From NCBI RefSeq assembly GCF_947491715.1, contig NZ_CANLKR010000001.1, positions 248,001-312,000 on the forward strand: a DNA stretch of 64,000 nt, written 5' to 3'. The first letter of the stretch is position 1; the number at the start of each line of letters is the position of its first letter. The position numbers were made by a program, and so were the translations under genes. Origin of the DNA: an uncultured Shewanella sp. (GTDB lineage Bacteria; Pseudomonadota; Gammaproteobacteria; Enterobacterales; Shewanellaceae). Shown here piece by piece: positions 44,914 through 54,316 of this stretch. The notes beneath the pieces are model-generated. The model made no database searches and had not been told where the DNA came from. It saw nothing but the letters and a program-made list of their open reading frames with translations.

Positions 44914-45534
44914 ATGGAAATTTATAGCACAGAAGAACAACAAGTTGATGCTATCAAACAGTTCTGGAAAGATTACGGTACTTCCATTGTGATTGGTGCT
45001 GTTGTTGGATTAGGTGGGTTATTTGGTTGGAATTATTATTCTGATCATCAAGTGAAACAAACTGAAACGGCATCTGAAGCGTTTCAAGCACTGACAGCCG
45101 CAGGCGAAACCGAAGCGCAATTAATAACCGGTGCTGAAAACTTTTCTAAAAATTACAGTGAGTCAGGCTATCAAGCTCTGATTGAACTCATGGTTGCTAA
45201 AGCTGCTGTTGAGCAAGAAGATTATGATAAAGCCATGACGGCATTGAAAAGCGTGATCGCCAGCAACCCCGATCAAAGTTTAGTGATGCTAGCCAGTATA
45301 CGGCTTGCACGTGTACAAGCGCAGCAAGGGCAATTTGCTGCTGCCATTGCCACCTTAGAACAAGTGAACGATCCCGCTTTTCTTGCTCAGCGTGATGAGT
45401 TAAAAGGGGATTTTTTGGTGCAGCAAGGTGAAAATGATCAAGCAAAAATAGCTTATCAGTCAGCGATAGATGAAGGTGGATTGGCGACAAGTCCAGCTTT
45501 GCAAATGAAGTTAGACAATTTAAATAAGGCATAA
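44914..45534 (+). CDS. yfgM: YfgM family ancillary SecYEG translocon subunit
   Basis: A 206-residue protein starting MEIYSTEEQQVDAIKQFWKDYG. One membrane segment (about 24-42) is followed by a periplasmic TPR-like domain. In E. coli YfgM pairs with PpiD at the translocon and helps outer-membrane protein biogenesis, matching the neighbouring bamB. It lies 14 bases after hisS. Confidence 0.93.
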   Translation: MEIYSTEEQQVDAIKQFWKDYGTSIVIGAVVGLGGLFGWNYYSDHQVKQTETASEAFQALTAAGETEAQLITGAENFSKNYSESGYQALIELMVAKAAVEQEDYDKAMTALKSVIASNPDQSLVMLASIRLARVQAQQGQFAAAIATLEQVNDPAFLAQRDELKGDFLVQQGENDQAKIAYQSAIDEGGLATSPALQMKLDNLNKA

Positions 45535-45545
45535 GGGAACTGCCC

Positions 45546-46733
45546 ATGAAGTCTTGGTGCAAAGCATTATTTGCGTGTAGTTTGAGTGTTGGCTTATTGT
45601 CAGCTTGCTCTTCAACGGATGTAGAAGAAGAGCCTGTGAGTGAGTTGAGCAGTATTCAAGCAAGCGTTTTTCCAACCGTGAGTTGGAGCGAGAGTGTCGG
45701 TGACGGCGTGGGCAGTTATTATTCACGTTTAGCGCCGGCAGTGCGGTACGGTAAGTTATTTGTTGCAGATAGAGCTGGTCTCATTAAGGCATTTAATGAA
45801 GAGACAGGAAAAGAAGTCTGGTCAGTTGATTTAAGTGATAAATTTAAAGAAGATGTGCTGCCGACCAGTAAAGGAATATTGTTATCAGCGGGTATTACAG
45901 CTGCACGTAATAAAGTGTTTATTGGCGCTGAAAATGGCTTATTAGTGGCCTTAGATGCTGAAACGGGTCAAATACTTTGGCATGTCATGGCCGATGGCGA
46001 GCTATTGTCTGCGCCAACAGTGGGCGATGAAATTGTCACAGTGAATACCGGTAATGGTTCATTAGAAGCCTTTGATGTCAATGATGGCACGAGTCTTTGG
46101 ACTTACCATACTCAATTGCCAAGTTTGACATTACGCGGTACAGGCTCAGCTGCTTATGAAGCGGGTGGTTTTTTTGTCGGTACCGCCGATGGCAAAATTG
46201 CGGTAGTAGTGAAAACCAATGGTCAGGCTGCGTGGGAGCAAGCAATCTATACCCCAAAAGGGGGTAATGAGTTTGCACGTATGGCGGATGTGGATATGAA
46301 GCCTTTATTGTTGGGTGATAATATCTACGCGGTCAGTTACAACGGTAATCTTGTTTCCATGGAAATGCGTTCAGGCCGCATTGTTTGGTCTCGTCAGTAT
46401 TCCAGCTTCCATGAATTAGCGTATTTAGGCGCCAATTTATTTGTCGTAGATGATCACAGTCGTGTATATGCTGTTAATCGACGTAATGGGCTCGAACTCT
46501 GGTCAAATACAGCGTTATCAAATCGAGATTTAACCTCACCTGTCGTGTTTAATGGCTATTTAGTTGTCGGCGATTTTGAAGGGTATTTACATTTCCTTGA
46601 TATCAGCACGGGTGACATTATCGGCCGTATTCAAGTTGATAGCTCTGGTTTATACAGTCGCCCAGTGGTTGTTGGTGATAGTTTATATGTACAAGCGCGT
46701 GATGGTGTAGTGTCTAAGGTGACCCTTCCTTAA
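45546..46733 (+). CDS. bamB: Outer membrane protein assembly lipoprotein BamB
   Basis: A 395-residue lipoprotein. The lipobox is LLSAC with C21, and the rest is an eight-bladed PQQ-type propeller (repeats such as GLLVALDAETGQILWHV and DGKIAVVVKTNGQAAWEQ). BamB is part of the BamABCDE complex that inserts beta-barrel proteins. It starts 11 bases after yfgM and ends at an intrinsic terminator. Confidence 0.96.
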   Translation: MKSWCKALFACSLSVGLLSACSSTDVEEEPVSELSSIQASVFPTVSWSESVGDGVGSYYSRLAPAVRYGKLFVADRAGLIKAFNEETGKEVWSVDLSDKFKEDVLPTSKGILLSAGITAARNKVFIGAENGLLVALDAETGQILWHVMADGELLSAPTVGDEIVTVNTGNGSLEAFDVNDGTSLWTYHTQLPSLTLRGTGSAAYEAGGFFVGTADGKIAVVVKTNGQAAWEQAIYTPKGGNEFARMADVDMKPLLLGDNIYAVSYNGNLVSMEMRSGRIVWSRQYSSFHELAYLGANLFVVDDHSRVYAVNRRNGLELWSNTALSNRDLTSPVVFNGYLVVGDFEGYLHFLDISTGDIIGRIQVDSSGLYSRPVVVGDSLYVQARDGVVSKVTLP

Positions 46734-46757
46734 ATCACGTAATATCAAAAAGATAGG

Positions 46758-46786
46758 GCCCTCAGTTATAGTACTGGGGGCTTTTT
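46758..46786 (+). terminator. Intrinsic terminator after bamB
   Basis: GCCCTCAGT pairs with ACTGGGGGC around TATAGT (one T-G pair), followed by five T residues. It lies 25 bases after bamB and 35 before der, so der probably has partial read-through or its own promoter. Confidence 0.88.
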
Positions 46787-46820
46787 ATTTCAAAAAATAG
46801 TAAGTAATAGAGGCAAATAA

Positions 46821-48293
46821 ATGATCCCTGTAGTGGCCCTAGTTGGGCGTCCCAATGTCGGTAAGTCGACACTTTTTAATCGACTGACGCGCACCAGAGA
46901 CGCACTTGTTGCTGACTTTCCTGGCTTAACTCGAGATCGTAAATATGGCCGAGCCCATTTGGCGGGTTATGAGTTTATTGTGGTCGATACGGGGGGGATT
47001 GATGGCACGGAAGAAGGGATTGAAACTCGAATGGCTGAGCAGTCTTTAGCGGCTATTGAAGAAGCCGATGTGGTTTTGTTTATGACTGATGCTCGAGCGG
47101 GATTAACTGCGGCAGATTTAGCGATTTCTCAGCATCTAAGAAGTCGTGAGAAAACCACTTTTGTTGTGGCGAATAAAGTCGATGGTATCGATGCGGATTC
47201 GGCTTGTGCTGAATTTTGGTCATTGGGTTTAGGTGAAGTATACCAAATGGCTGCGGCGCAAGGTCGTGGTGTCACGAACATGATTGAGTACTCTCTCGCA
47301 CCGTATGCAGAAGCCATGGGGATCGTCAAAGATGGCGAGGCGCTTGAAGACGAAGAAGAACGCGAATATACCGAAGAAGAAGCAGAAGCTGAGCAAAAGC
47401 GTCTGCAAGATTTGCCGATAAAATTGGCCATTATCGGTAAACCTAATGTGGGTAAATCAACCTTGATTAACCGTATTTTAGGTGAAGAGCGTGTGGTGGT
47501 TTATGATGAGCCAGGCACGACTCGCGACAGTATTTATATTCCCATGGAACGAGAAGGGCGTGAATATGTGCTGATCGATACCGCGGGTGTGCGTCGCCGT
47601 GCAAAAGTACATGAAACGGTTGAAAAATTCTCAGTCATTAAAACACTTAAAGCCGTTGAAGACAGTAATGTGGTGTTATTAGTGATTGATGCCCGTGAAG
47701 GCATTGCTGAGCAAGATCTTGGTTTGTTAGGTTTTGCGTTAAATGCGGGCCGTGCGTTAGTCATTGCGGTTAACAAATGGGACGGTATCGATCAAGAGAT
47801 TAAAGATAGAGTTAAAAGCGAGCTAGATAGGCGTTTAGGTTTTATTGATTTTGCACGGATCCATTTCATTTCGGCGTTACATGGCACTGGGGTTGGGCAT
47901 ATTTATGAGTCTATTGAAGAAGCTTATGACAGTGCAACAACCCGTGTGAGTACGGCGATGTTGACGCGTATTATGCAAATGGCGCAAGACGATCATCAGC
48001 CACCACTGGTTAATGGTCGCCGAGTGAAATTGAAATACGCCCATGCCGGGGGTTATAACCCACCGATTGTGGTGGTGCACGGTAATCAAGTTAAAAAATT
48101 ACCCGATTCATACAAGCGCTTCATGATGAACTATTATCGTCGTTCATTAAAAGTGATGGGTACTCCCATTCAATTGCGTTTCCAAGAAGGGGGAAATCCC
48201 TTTGAAGGTATGAATACGAAAAAGCTGACAGTGAGCCAAGAAAGACGCCGTAAGCGTATGACAAGTCATATTAAAGATAAGAATAAAGATTAA
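46821..48293 (+). CDS. der: Ribosome biogenesis GTPase Der
   Basis: A 490-residue protein with two tandem GTPase domains. The P-loops are GRPNVGKST (residues 9-17) and GKPNVGKST (near 207), with DTGG/DTAG and NKVD/NKWD motifs. A basic C-terminal KH-like domain contains [22 protein letters not shown]. An acidic linker ([16 protein letters not shown]) joins the two GTPase domains. Der is essential for 50S subunit maturation. Confidence 0.97.
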   Translation: MIPVVALVGRPNVGKSTLFNRLTRTRDALVADFPGLTRDRKYGRAHLAGYEFIVVDTGGIDGTEEGIETRMAEQSLAAIEEADVVLFMTDARAGLTAADLAISQHLRSREKTTFVVANKVDGIDADSACAEFWSLGLGEVYQMAAAQGRGVTNMIEYSLAPYAEAMGIVKDGEALEDEEEREYTEEEAEAEQKRLQDLPIKLAIIGKPNVGKSTLINRILGEERVVVYDEPGTTRDSIYIPMEREGREYVLIDTAGVRRRAKVHETVEKFSVIKTLKAVEDSNVVLLVIDAREGIAEQDLGLLGFALNAGRALVIAVNKWDGIDQEIKDRVKSELDRRLGFIDFARIHFISALHGTGVGHIYESIEEAYDSATTRVSTAMLTRIMQMAQDDHQPPLVNGRRVKLKYAHAGGYNPPIVVVHGNQVKKLPDSYKRFMMNYYRRSLKVMGTPIQLRFQEGGNPFEGMNTKKLTVSQERRRKRMTSHIKDKNKD

Positions 48294-48306
48294 TTTTTGC
48301 CTTCAT

Positions 48307-48333
48307 AAAAAGGAACCGAAAGGTTCCTTTTTT
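48307..48333. terminator. Bidirectional intrinsic terminator between der and xseA
   Basis: AAAAAGGAACC, loop GAAA, GGTTCCTTTTTT. It has a T-run on both strands and sits in the 51-base gap between convergent stops at 48293 and 48345. Confidence 0.95.
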
Positions 48334-48344
48334 GTTTTGTGACG

Positions 48345-49688
48345 CTATATATTCTTCTTGCTAATAACGCACGATTGCACTTCGCCAAAGCGTAATCGTG
48401 TATTCAATGTATCCCCTATTTCAATATCATCAGTACTTCTTAGGACTTGTCCTTGGTTATCGAAGGTAATACTGTAACCACGGCTCAGTGTTGCTAATGG
48501 GCTGACGGTGTCGAGTTGTTGGGTCAGGTGGCTAAATTGCTGCTCTTTTTGATTCATTAACGTGCCCATGGCATCGAACAAGCGTTTATGCAGGTGCGCT
48601 AATTGATTCGTATTGAGTTCCAGCTTATGGGTGGGAGATTGATTATTTAATCGGTGTAATAAAGCCTGTTGTCTCAGGTTGAGTTTATTTAAATAACGTT
48701 CCAGTGCATTGGTGAGTTTTAATTGTACCTCATCAAAGCCTTGTTGGAAGGTTTGCAAACGACGTTTGGGATCGTGGCGATATAATTGATGATTGAGTTT
48801 GGAGGTCGCAGCTTGTTTTTGCAATAAAAAATGCTGCCAGCTTTGCTTTAATCGTGAGTGCTGAGCGAGTAATTTTTGTTGTTTATTCACTGTATCTTTT
48901 GACAATAACTCGGCAGCTGCGGAAGGGGTTGGCGCCCTGAGATCGGCGACATAATCACTGATGGTGGTATCAATTTCATGACCCACGGCCGAGATCATTG
49001 GAATGGCGCTGTTATAAATATGGTGCGCCAAGGTTTCATCATTAAAACACCAAAGATCTTCTAATGATCCCCCACCTCGAGTCAGTAATAATACATCGAC
49101 TTCATTGCGAGCATTGGCATTGACTATTGCCTGACACAAGCCTTTTGCAGCTACTGCCCCTTGCACTTGTGCGGGATAAATAATGACTTCAATAGAAGGA
49201 TCGCGCCTTTCGAGCACATGTAAAATATCACGAATGGCGGCGCCGGTGGGTGAAGTGATCACCCCAATACGTTGTATATGTTGCGGTAAATCCCGTTTGG
49301 TATGAGTGGCAAATAAACCTTCGAAGGAGAGTTTTAATTTTAAGGCTTCATATTGCTGAGCGAGTAATCCATCGCCCGCTGGCTGCATACTATCAATGAG
49401 TAATTGATAATCGCCTCTGGGCTCATAGACACTGATATTGCCTCGAACCAAGACTTGCTGGCCGTTTGCGGGTCGAAATGTCACTTGTTGGTTGCGACCT
49501 TTAAACATGGCGCAGCGAATTTGAGAGCGCGTGTCTTTTAAGGTTAAATACCAATGACCAGAACTGGGTGCAGAAAAGTTAGAAATTTCTGCATTGAGCC
49601 AGACTCGACTCAATTGACCTTCGAGTAACTGACGTACTTCACCATTGAGACGTGAGACAGTATAAACATCGTTTTTATTTTTTGGCAT
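48345..49688 (-). CDS. xseA: Exodeoxyribonuclease VII large subunit
   Basis: A 447-residue nuclease subunit. The N-terminal OB fold is [31 protein letters not shown], and the catalytic core has [39 protein letters not shown] and [26 protein letters not shown] long coiled-coil region follows. It partners XseB, encoded elsewhere, to degrade single-stranded DNA. It diverges from guaBA. Confidence 0.96.
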   Translation of the reverse strand: MPKNKNDVYTVSRLNGEVRQLLEGQLSRVWLNAEISNFSAPSSGHWYLTLKDTRSQIRCAMFKGRNQQVTFRPANGQQVLVRGNISVYEPRGDYQLLIDSMQPAGDGLLAQQYEALKLKLSFEGLFATHTKRDLPQHIQRIGVITSPTGAAIRDILHVLERRDPSIEVIIYPAQVQGAVAAKGLCQAIVNANARNEVDVLLLTRGGGSLEDLWCFNDETLAHHIYNSAIPMISAVGHEIDTTISDYVADLRAPTPSAAAELLSKDTVNKQQKLLAQHSRLKQSWQHFLLQKQAATSKLNHQLYRHDPKRRLQTFQQGFDEVQLKLTNALERYLNKLNLRQQALLHRLNNQSPTHKLELNTNQLAHLHKRLFDAMGTLMNQKEQQFSHLTQQLDTVSPLATLSRGYSITFDNQGQVLRSTDDIEIGDTLNTRLRFGEVQSCVISKKNI

Positions 49689-49767
49689 AAGTCTATTTCA
49701 TTACAGCTTATTTTCGAGGCTGAGTGAGTGTAGCAATCGGATTAATGAGTTTCAGTGCTATTTTCCA

Positions 49768-49796
49768 TTTACTTGAATAGATATGCAAGGTATAAT
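49768..49796 (+). promoter_or_regulatory. Sigma-70 promoter of guaBA
   Basis: A -35 TTTACT (49768-49773, 4 of 6 matches), a 17-base spacer and a perfect -10 TATAAT (49791-49796) end 53 bases before the guaB ATG. Confidence 0.75.
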
Positions 49797-49849
49797 CTCG
49801 CCGCAATATTTACCCACCTAATAATCGATTCTCTTTGGGGACATGTTGC

Positions 49850-51313
49850 ATGCTAAGATTGAAAAAAGAAGCGTTAACTTTTGATGATGTGTTGCTGGTT
49901 CCAGCACACTCTACCGTTCTGCCTAACACTGCCTCGCTGAAAACTCGCCTGACCAATAAAATCGACCTTAACATGCCTATCGTTTCCGCTGCAATGGATA
50001 CGGTGACTGAAGCGCGTTTAGCCATTGCCATGGCGCAAGAAGGCGGCATGGGTTTTATTCATAAAAACATGAGTATAGAGCAGCAAGCTGAGGAAGTTCG
50101 TAAGGTTAAAATTTACGAAGCGGGTATCGTACAGCAACCTGTTACCGTGACCCCGGATACCAGTCTTGAAACCTTAAAGGTGTTAACCGCTAAGCATGGT
50201 TTTGCAGGTTATCCTGTGGTTACCAGTGCTAACGAATTAGTGGGGATTATAACAGGCCGTGATGTGCGCTTTATTACTGACTGGAGCCGTACGGTCGATG
50301 AAGTGATGACGCCAAAAGCAAGACTCGTGACAGTGCTTGAAGGGACGCCATTACCGGATGTGCAAAAACTCATGCACACTAATCGCATAGAAAAAGTCTT
50401 AGTGGTCGATAGCGACTTTAAATTAACGGGCTTGATCACAGTTAAAGATTTCCAAAAAGCCGAACAAAAACCCAATGCCTGTAAAGATGAACTGGGTCGC
50501 TTACGTGTGGGCGGCGCTGTGGGTGCGGGTGCGGGGAACGAAGAGCGCGTCGATGCACTGGTTGCTGCTGGTGTGGATGTATTATTAATCGATTCCTCTC
50601 ATGGACACTCTGAAGGTGTGCTGCAACGTATTCGTGATACTCGTGAAAAATACCCTGAGCTTCAAATTGTCGGCGGTAACGTGGCCACGGCAGAAGGGGC
50701 ATTAGCCTTAGTTGAAGCAGGCGTCAATGCAGTGAAAGTGGGAATTGGTCCAGGGTCGATTTGTACGACGCGTATTGTAACGGGTGTGGGTGTTCCGCAA
50801 ATTACGGCGGTATCGGACGCTGCTGCCGCTATTGCGCATCTTGATATTCCTGTTATTGCCGATGGTGGCATTCGTTTCTCAGGCGATTTAGCGAAAGCGT
50901 TAGCCGCTGGTGCATCGTGTATCATGGCAGGCTCTATGTTTGCCGGAACCGATGAAGCGCCGGGTGAAACTGAGCTGTATAAGGGCCGTGCGTATAAATC
51001 TTATCGCGGTATGGGCTCATTGGGCGCTATGACGCAAGGCTCATCAGATCGTTATTTCCAAAGCGATAACGCTGCCGACAAGTTAGTGCCTGAAGGCATT
51101 GAAGGTCGTGTGCCTTATAAAGGTAAATTAAAAGAAATTATTCATCAGTATATGGGCGGGTTACGTTCATGTATGGGGCTGACTGGTTGCCCTACGATTA
51201 AAGCACTCAATGAGAAGGCCGAATTTGTGAAGGTGACCTCGGCGGGTATGGGTGAGTCCCATGTACACGATGTGCAAATGAGTAAAGAAGCGCCGAACTA
51301 CCGTTCTTCGTAA
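49850..51313 (+). CDS. guaB: Inosine-5'-monophosphate dehydrogenase
   Basis: A 487-residue enzyme. The N-terminus [19 protein letters not shown] is canonical. Two CBS domains (about residues 95-205) interrupt the TIM barrel, and the catalytic loop is [20 protein letters not shown], followed by [20 protein letters not shown]. It oxidises IMP to XMP. ATG 49850 has GGGGA 8 bases upstream; the longer TTG start (49835) is not needed. It forms an operon with guaA. Confidence 0.97.
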   Translation: MLRLKKEALTFDDVLLVPAHSTVLPNTASLKTRLTNKIDLNMPIVSAAMDTVTEARLAIAMAQEGGMGFIHKNMSIEQQAEEVRKVKIYEAGIVQQPVTVTPDTSLETLKVLTAKHGFAGYPVVTSANELVGIITGRDVRFITDWSRTVDEVMTPKARLVTVLEGTPLPDVQKLMHTNRIEKVLVVDSDFKLTGLITVKDFQKAEQKPNACKDELGRLRVGGAVGAGAGNEERVDALVAAGVDVLLIDSSHGHSEGVLQRIRDTREKYPELQIVGGNVATAEGALALVEAGVNAVKVGIGPGSICTTRIVTGVGVPQITAVSDAAAAIAHLDIPVIADGGIRFSGDLAKALAAGASCIMAGSMFAGTDEAPGETELYKGRAYKSYRGMGSLGAMTQGSSDRYFQSDNAADKLVPEGIEGRVPYKGKLKEIIHQYMGGLRSCMGLTGCPTIKALNEKAEFVKVTSAGMGESHVHDVQMSKEAPNYRSS

Positions 51314-51324
51314 CACGCTTTTGT

Positions 51325-51352
51325 CGAGGCGGCCCGTAAAAGGGCCGCCTCG
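51325..51352. terminator. GC-rich hairpin between guaB and guaA
   Basis: CGAGGCGGCCC and GGGCCGCCTCG form a perfect 11-bp stem around GTAAAA, 12 bases after guaB. No T-run follows, so it is more likely an mRNA-stabilising or processing hairpin in the guaBA transcript than a full terminator. Confidence 0.6.
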
Positions 51353-51473
51353 CTGCTATTTGGCTATGCTTATGTTGCTATGATGATATTGCTATGAGTA
51401 TGTAGTGATGGGGATTTAGCATAGCCATTTTGATTGTTAATGTAATTGATACAGACAGAGAGATAAGTATTCC

Positions 51474-53051
51474 ATGAGTGATATTCATGAGCATAAGATC
51501 CTTATTTTAGATTTTGGATCTCAGTACACCCAATTAATTGCCCGTCGTATTCGTGAAATCGGTGTTTATTGTGAGTTGTGGGCATGGGATGTGTCTGAAG
51601 CGCAGATCCGAGACTTTGCGCCTAATGGCATTATTTTAGCCGGCGGCCCTGAAAGTGTGACTGAGACTAACTCACCTCGAGCAACGGAATATGTGTTTAA
51701 TGCGGGTGTGCCCGTTCTTGGTATTTGCTATGGAATGCAAACCATGTCAGCACAATTAGGCGGCGAAGTAATTGAAGGCATTGGAGAAGGCGAATTTGGT
51801 TATGCGCAAGTAAAACTTGAAGCGCAGTCGACTTTCTTTAAAGATATTCAAGATGCCTTGAGCGAAGACGGTGAGCCACTCCTTGATGTGTGGATGAGCC
51901 ACGGTGATAAAGTGTCAAAGATCCCAGAAGGCTTTGTCACCGTCGCCAGTACCGACACCTGTCCATTTGCTGCCATGGCTAATGAAGAGAAGCACTTCTA
52001 CGGCGTGCAGTTTCATCCAGAGGTGACCCATACTCGCCAAGGGTTGCGTATGTTAGAAAACTTTGCACTGCGTATTTGTCAGTGTGAAGCCAATTGGAAA
52101 CCCAGCTCCATTATCGAAGATGCGGTTGCTCGTTTAAAAGCACAGATTGGTGATGATGAAGTGATTTTAGGCTTATCTGGTGGCGTCGATTCCTCCGTGG
52201 TGGCCATGTTATTACACCGCGCCATCGGCGATAAGCTCACCTGCGTGTTTGTCGATAATGGCTTATTGCGCCTCAATGAAGCTAACCAAGTGCTGGATAT
52301 GTTCGGCGATCGCTTTGGCTTGAATATTGTCCATGTGGATGCTGAAAATCGTTTCCTCGATGCACTTAAAGGTGAAGCGGAGCCTGAAGCTAAACGTAAA
52401 ATTATTGGTCATGTGTTCGTGGATATTTTCGATGAAGAGTCCAAAAAATGTGCCAATGCAAAATGGCTTGCACAAGGGACCATTTACCCCGATGTGATTG
52501 AATCAGCAGGCAGCGCAACAGGCAAAGCTCATGTGATTAAATCGCACCATAATGTGGGCGGGCTTCCCGATGACATGGAACTGGGTTTAGTTGAGCCTTT
52601 GCGTGAACTGTTTAAAGATGAAGTCCGTAAAGTCGGTCTTGAGTTAGGCCTGCCTTATGACATGTTATATCGTCATCCTTTTCCTGGACCTGGACTCGGT
52701 GTGCGCGTGTTAGGTGAAGTGAAAAAAGAATATTGCGACTTACTGCGCCGCGCCGATGCGATTTTCATTGAAGAGTTACATGAAGCTGATCTTTATAATA
52801 AAGTCAGCCAAGCGTTCACGGTCTTTTTACCGGTACGTTCGGTGGGCGTCATGGGTGATGGCCGTAAATACGATTGGGTGGTGTCGCTGCGCGCCGTTGA
52901 AACGATAGACTTTATGACGGCGCATTGGGCCCATTTACCCTATGATTTCTTAGGCCGTGTGTCTAACCGTATCATCAATGAAATCGATGGTATTTCTCGC
53001 GTAGTCTATGATATCTCGGGTAAGCCGCCAGCCACAATTGAGTGGGAATAA
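51474..53051 (+). CDS. guaA: GMP synthase (glutamine-hydrolysing)
   Basis: A 525-residue enzyme. The N-terminal class I amidotransferase has nucleophile C85 in GICYGMQTM and the His/Glu pair in FHPEVTHT. The ATP pyrophosphatase P-loop is [14 protein letters not shown], and the C-terminal dimerisation domain ends KPPATIEWE. It aminates XMP to GMP. The 3' end of guaA is a known integration site for genomic islands, and the accessory region begins directly after it. Confidence 0.97.
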   Translation: MSDIHEHKILILDFGSQYTQLIARRIREIGVYCELWAWDVSEAQIRDFAPNGIILAGGPESVTETNSPRATEYVFNAGVPVLGICYGMQTMSAQLGGEVIEGIGEGEFGYAQVKLEAQSTFFKDIQDALSEDGEPLLDVWMSHGDKVSKIPEGFVTVASTDTCPFAAMANEEKHFYGVQFHPEVTHTRQGLRMLENFALRICQCEANWKPSSIIEDAVARLKAQIGDDEVILGLSGGVDSSVVAMLLHRAIGDKLTCVFVDNGLLRLNEANQVLDMFGDRFGLNIVHVDAENRFLDALKGEAEPEAKRKIIGHVFVDIFDEESKKCANAKWLAQGTIYPDVIESAGSATGKAHVIKSHHNVGGLPDDMELGLVEPLRELFKDEVRKVGLELGLPYDMLYRHPFPGPGLGVRVLGEVKKEYCDLLRRADAIFIEELHEADLYNKVSQAFTVFLPVRSVGVMGDGRKYDWVVSLRAVETIDFMTAHWAHLPYDFLGRVSNRIINEIDGISRVVYDISGKPPATIEWE

Positions 53052-53151
53052 GGTATTCCTTGAGACCTATTCTTGAGCCCTTACTTTGAGCGGGTTATGA
53101 CGTTTCAATAGTGCATTAACTTTATGTTAGCCCCATATTGACTTGAGTATG

Positions 53152-53187
53152 AAATCCCTATTGGTGAAAACTAATAGGGATTTTTTT
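53152..53187 (+). terminator. Intrinsic terminator of guaBA
   Basis: AAATCCCTATT pairs with AATAGGGATTT around a 10-base loop and runs into a T-run, about 100 bases after guaA. Confidence 0.93.
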
Positions 53188-54006
53188 GTTTATTTTTTTG
53201 GATTATTCTAATCGATTCGTATGCTTGCAAGTCGAACCTTTATGGGGGGTTATTGCCTGCAGCAGACTTATGTGCAAATACAAAAAATAACCCGCCGTAA
53301 ATATATCCCTATAGGCTCAACGAAGGCATCCTTGCCTCCGATGGCTATTTTTGCATTTACACTGATTTAAAATCAAAAGCTGGATGGACTCCTCTAATTG
53401 AGTGTGTTGTGAGTTGAATTTTTGGTGGTATTTATTGCTTGTCGCAGGCTAAGGTAGTGGATCCCCACTCCTTCCTGTAATAAAGAGTGGGGGATGGAGG
53501 ATTAAGCGTCGCTTAATGGAAGAGCTTTCTTTTTCATCTGCGGTGAGTATAAGGTCGTGAGTTCCCACTCCTTCCTGTAATAAAGAGTGGGTAAAGAGGA
53601 CTGTTCGTCCTTATCCTCTTTACAATCTCCATGACGCCCGACGGAGTATTTCACTTCAATTTTCGATGAACAAAAATATTTACCGCCTCATATTCGCCGT
53701 CCTTGGCTCAACTAAGGCTATTTTCGACATCCTGTCTTAATCACAATATTTTCTATCGAAAAGTTAAAGTTACTCCGATGGGGATCTTAAAGACAAAGAC
53801 AAAAGCAAAAATCACAAGCAAAAAAAGAGTGTTTCTTCGAATTGGGTTCTTTTAAATGAAAATTGTGATCTAGGTTGATGGTTTAGTATTAATGGGTGAT
53901 GCTATATCACACTTTTTTTAGGTAGCTTACTGACAGGTAATTTAGGTATTGAAATGCAGATTAAGCTTTTCTGTTTATATTCGTCATTCATTTTAAAGGG
54001 ATATTA
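53188..54006. other. Gene-free, repeat-bearing region downstream of guaA
   Basis: About 820 bases with no convincing gene. It contains a pair of 28-base hairpin repeats 100 bases apart, a further hairpin GTAAAGAGGA/TCCTCTTTAC (53591-53623), a short hairpin ATTAAGC/GCTTAAT (53501-53517), and several motifs such as CGGAGTATTTCACTTC that look like parts of a dispersed intergenic repeat. Confidence 0.6.
53464..53591. repeat. Pair of identical 28-base hairpin repeats, 100-base period
   Basis: A 28-base sequence with arms CCCACTC and GAGTGGG around CTTCCTGTAATAAA occurs at 53464-53491 and again at 53564-53591. Similarity extends about 13 bases upstream (AAGGTnGTGnnT). Both copies can fold as a 7-bp stem. 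The layout suggests a REP-like dispersed element. Confidence 0.85.
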
Positions 54007-54081
54007 ATGTTAAAGACATTGGCTGTATTTGCTCTATTATTTATTTCATTTCAATCTCCAGTTAAATCAATTATGTCTTAA
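54007..54081 (+). pseudogene. Truncated secreted-protein ORF, 24 codons
   Basis: ATG 54007 follows AAAGGG at 6 bases. The 24 codons (beginning MLKTLAVFALLFISFQSPVK) look like a complete signal peptide, then stop at TAA. No mature domain follows in that frame. It precedes the attC-like site and is probably the decayed gene of an old cassette. Confidence 0.5.
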
Positions 54082-54183
54082 CTGGGTTAGTCGTATCAAT
54101 TAAACCACGTCAAAGTGTTGAATCCGCCAAATGCAAACTTAGACGATGAAAGAGTTAGGTATTTTTAGTGCGGAGTAACAAAA

Positions 54184-54285
54184 ACCTAACAAATTTCTTA
54201 AACGGACAAAAAACAGTTGGCTTTTTCTCGTTCCTCGCTAATTTTAGCCAGCTATTTTATTTCCACTTAGCAAAGCATTATGTGC
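54184..54285. other. Integron attC-like recombination site
   Basis: About 102 bases form an imperfect palindrome. The left end is ACCTAAC, matching the inverse core RYYYAAC. The right end ATTATGT resembles a degenerate GTTRRRY core. Inside, AGTTGGCT and AGCCAGCT pair, and TTTCTTAAACGG on the left partly pairs with CCACTTAGCAAA on the right. The overall pattern resembles chromosomal-integron attC sites of marine gammaproteobacteria. It ends about 30 bases before the OLD nuclease start. No integrase gene is in the window. Confidence 0.6.
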
Positions 54286-54316
54286 CAGCGCAAGTATCAA
54301 GTAACGGAGTACATCA

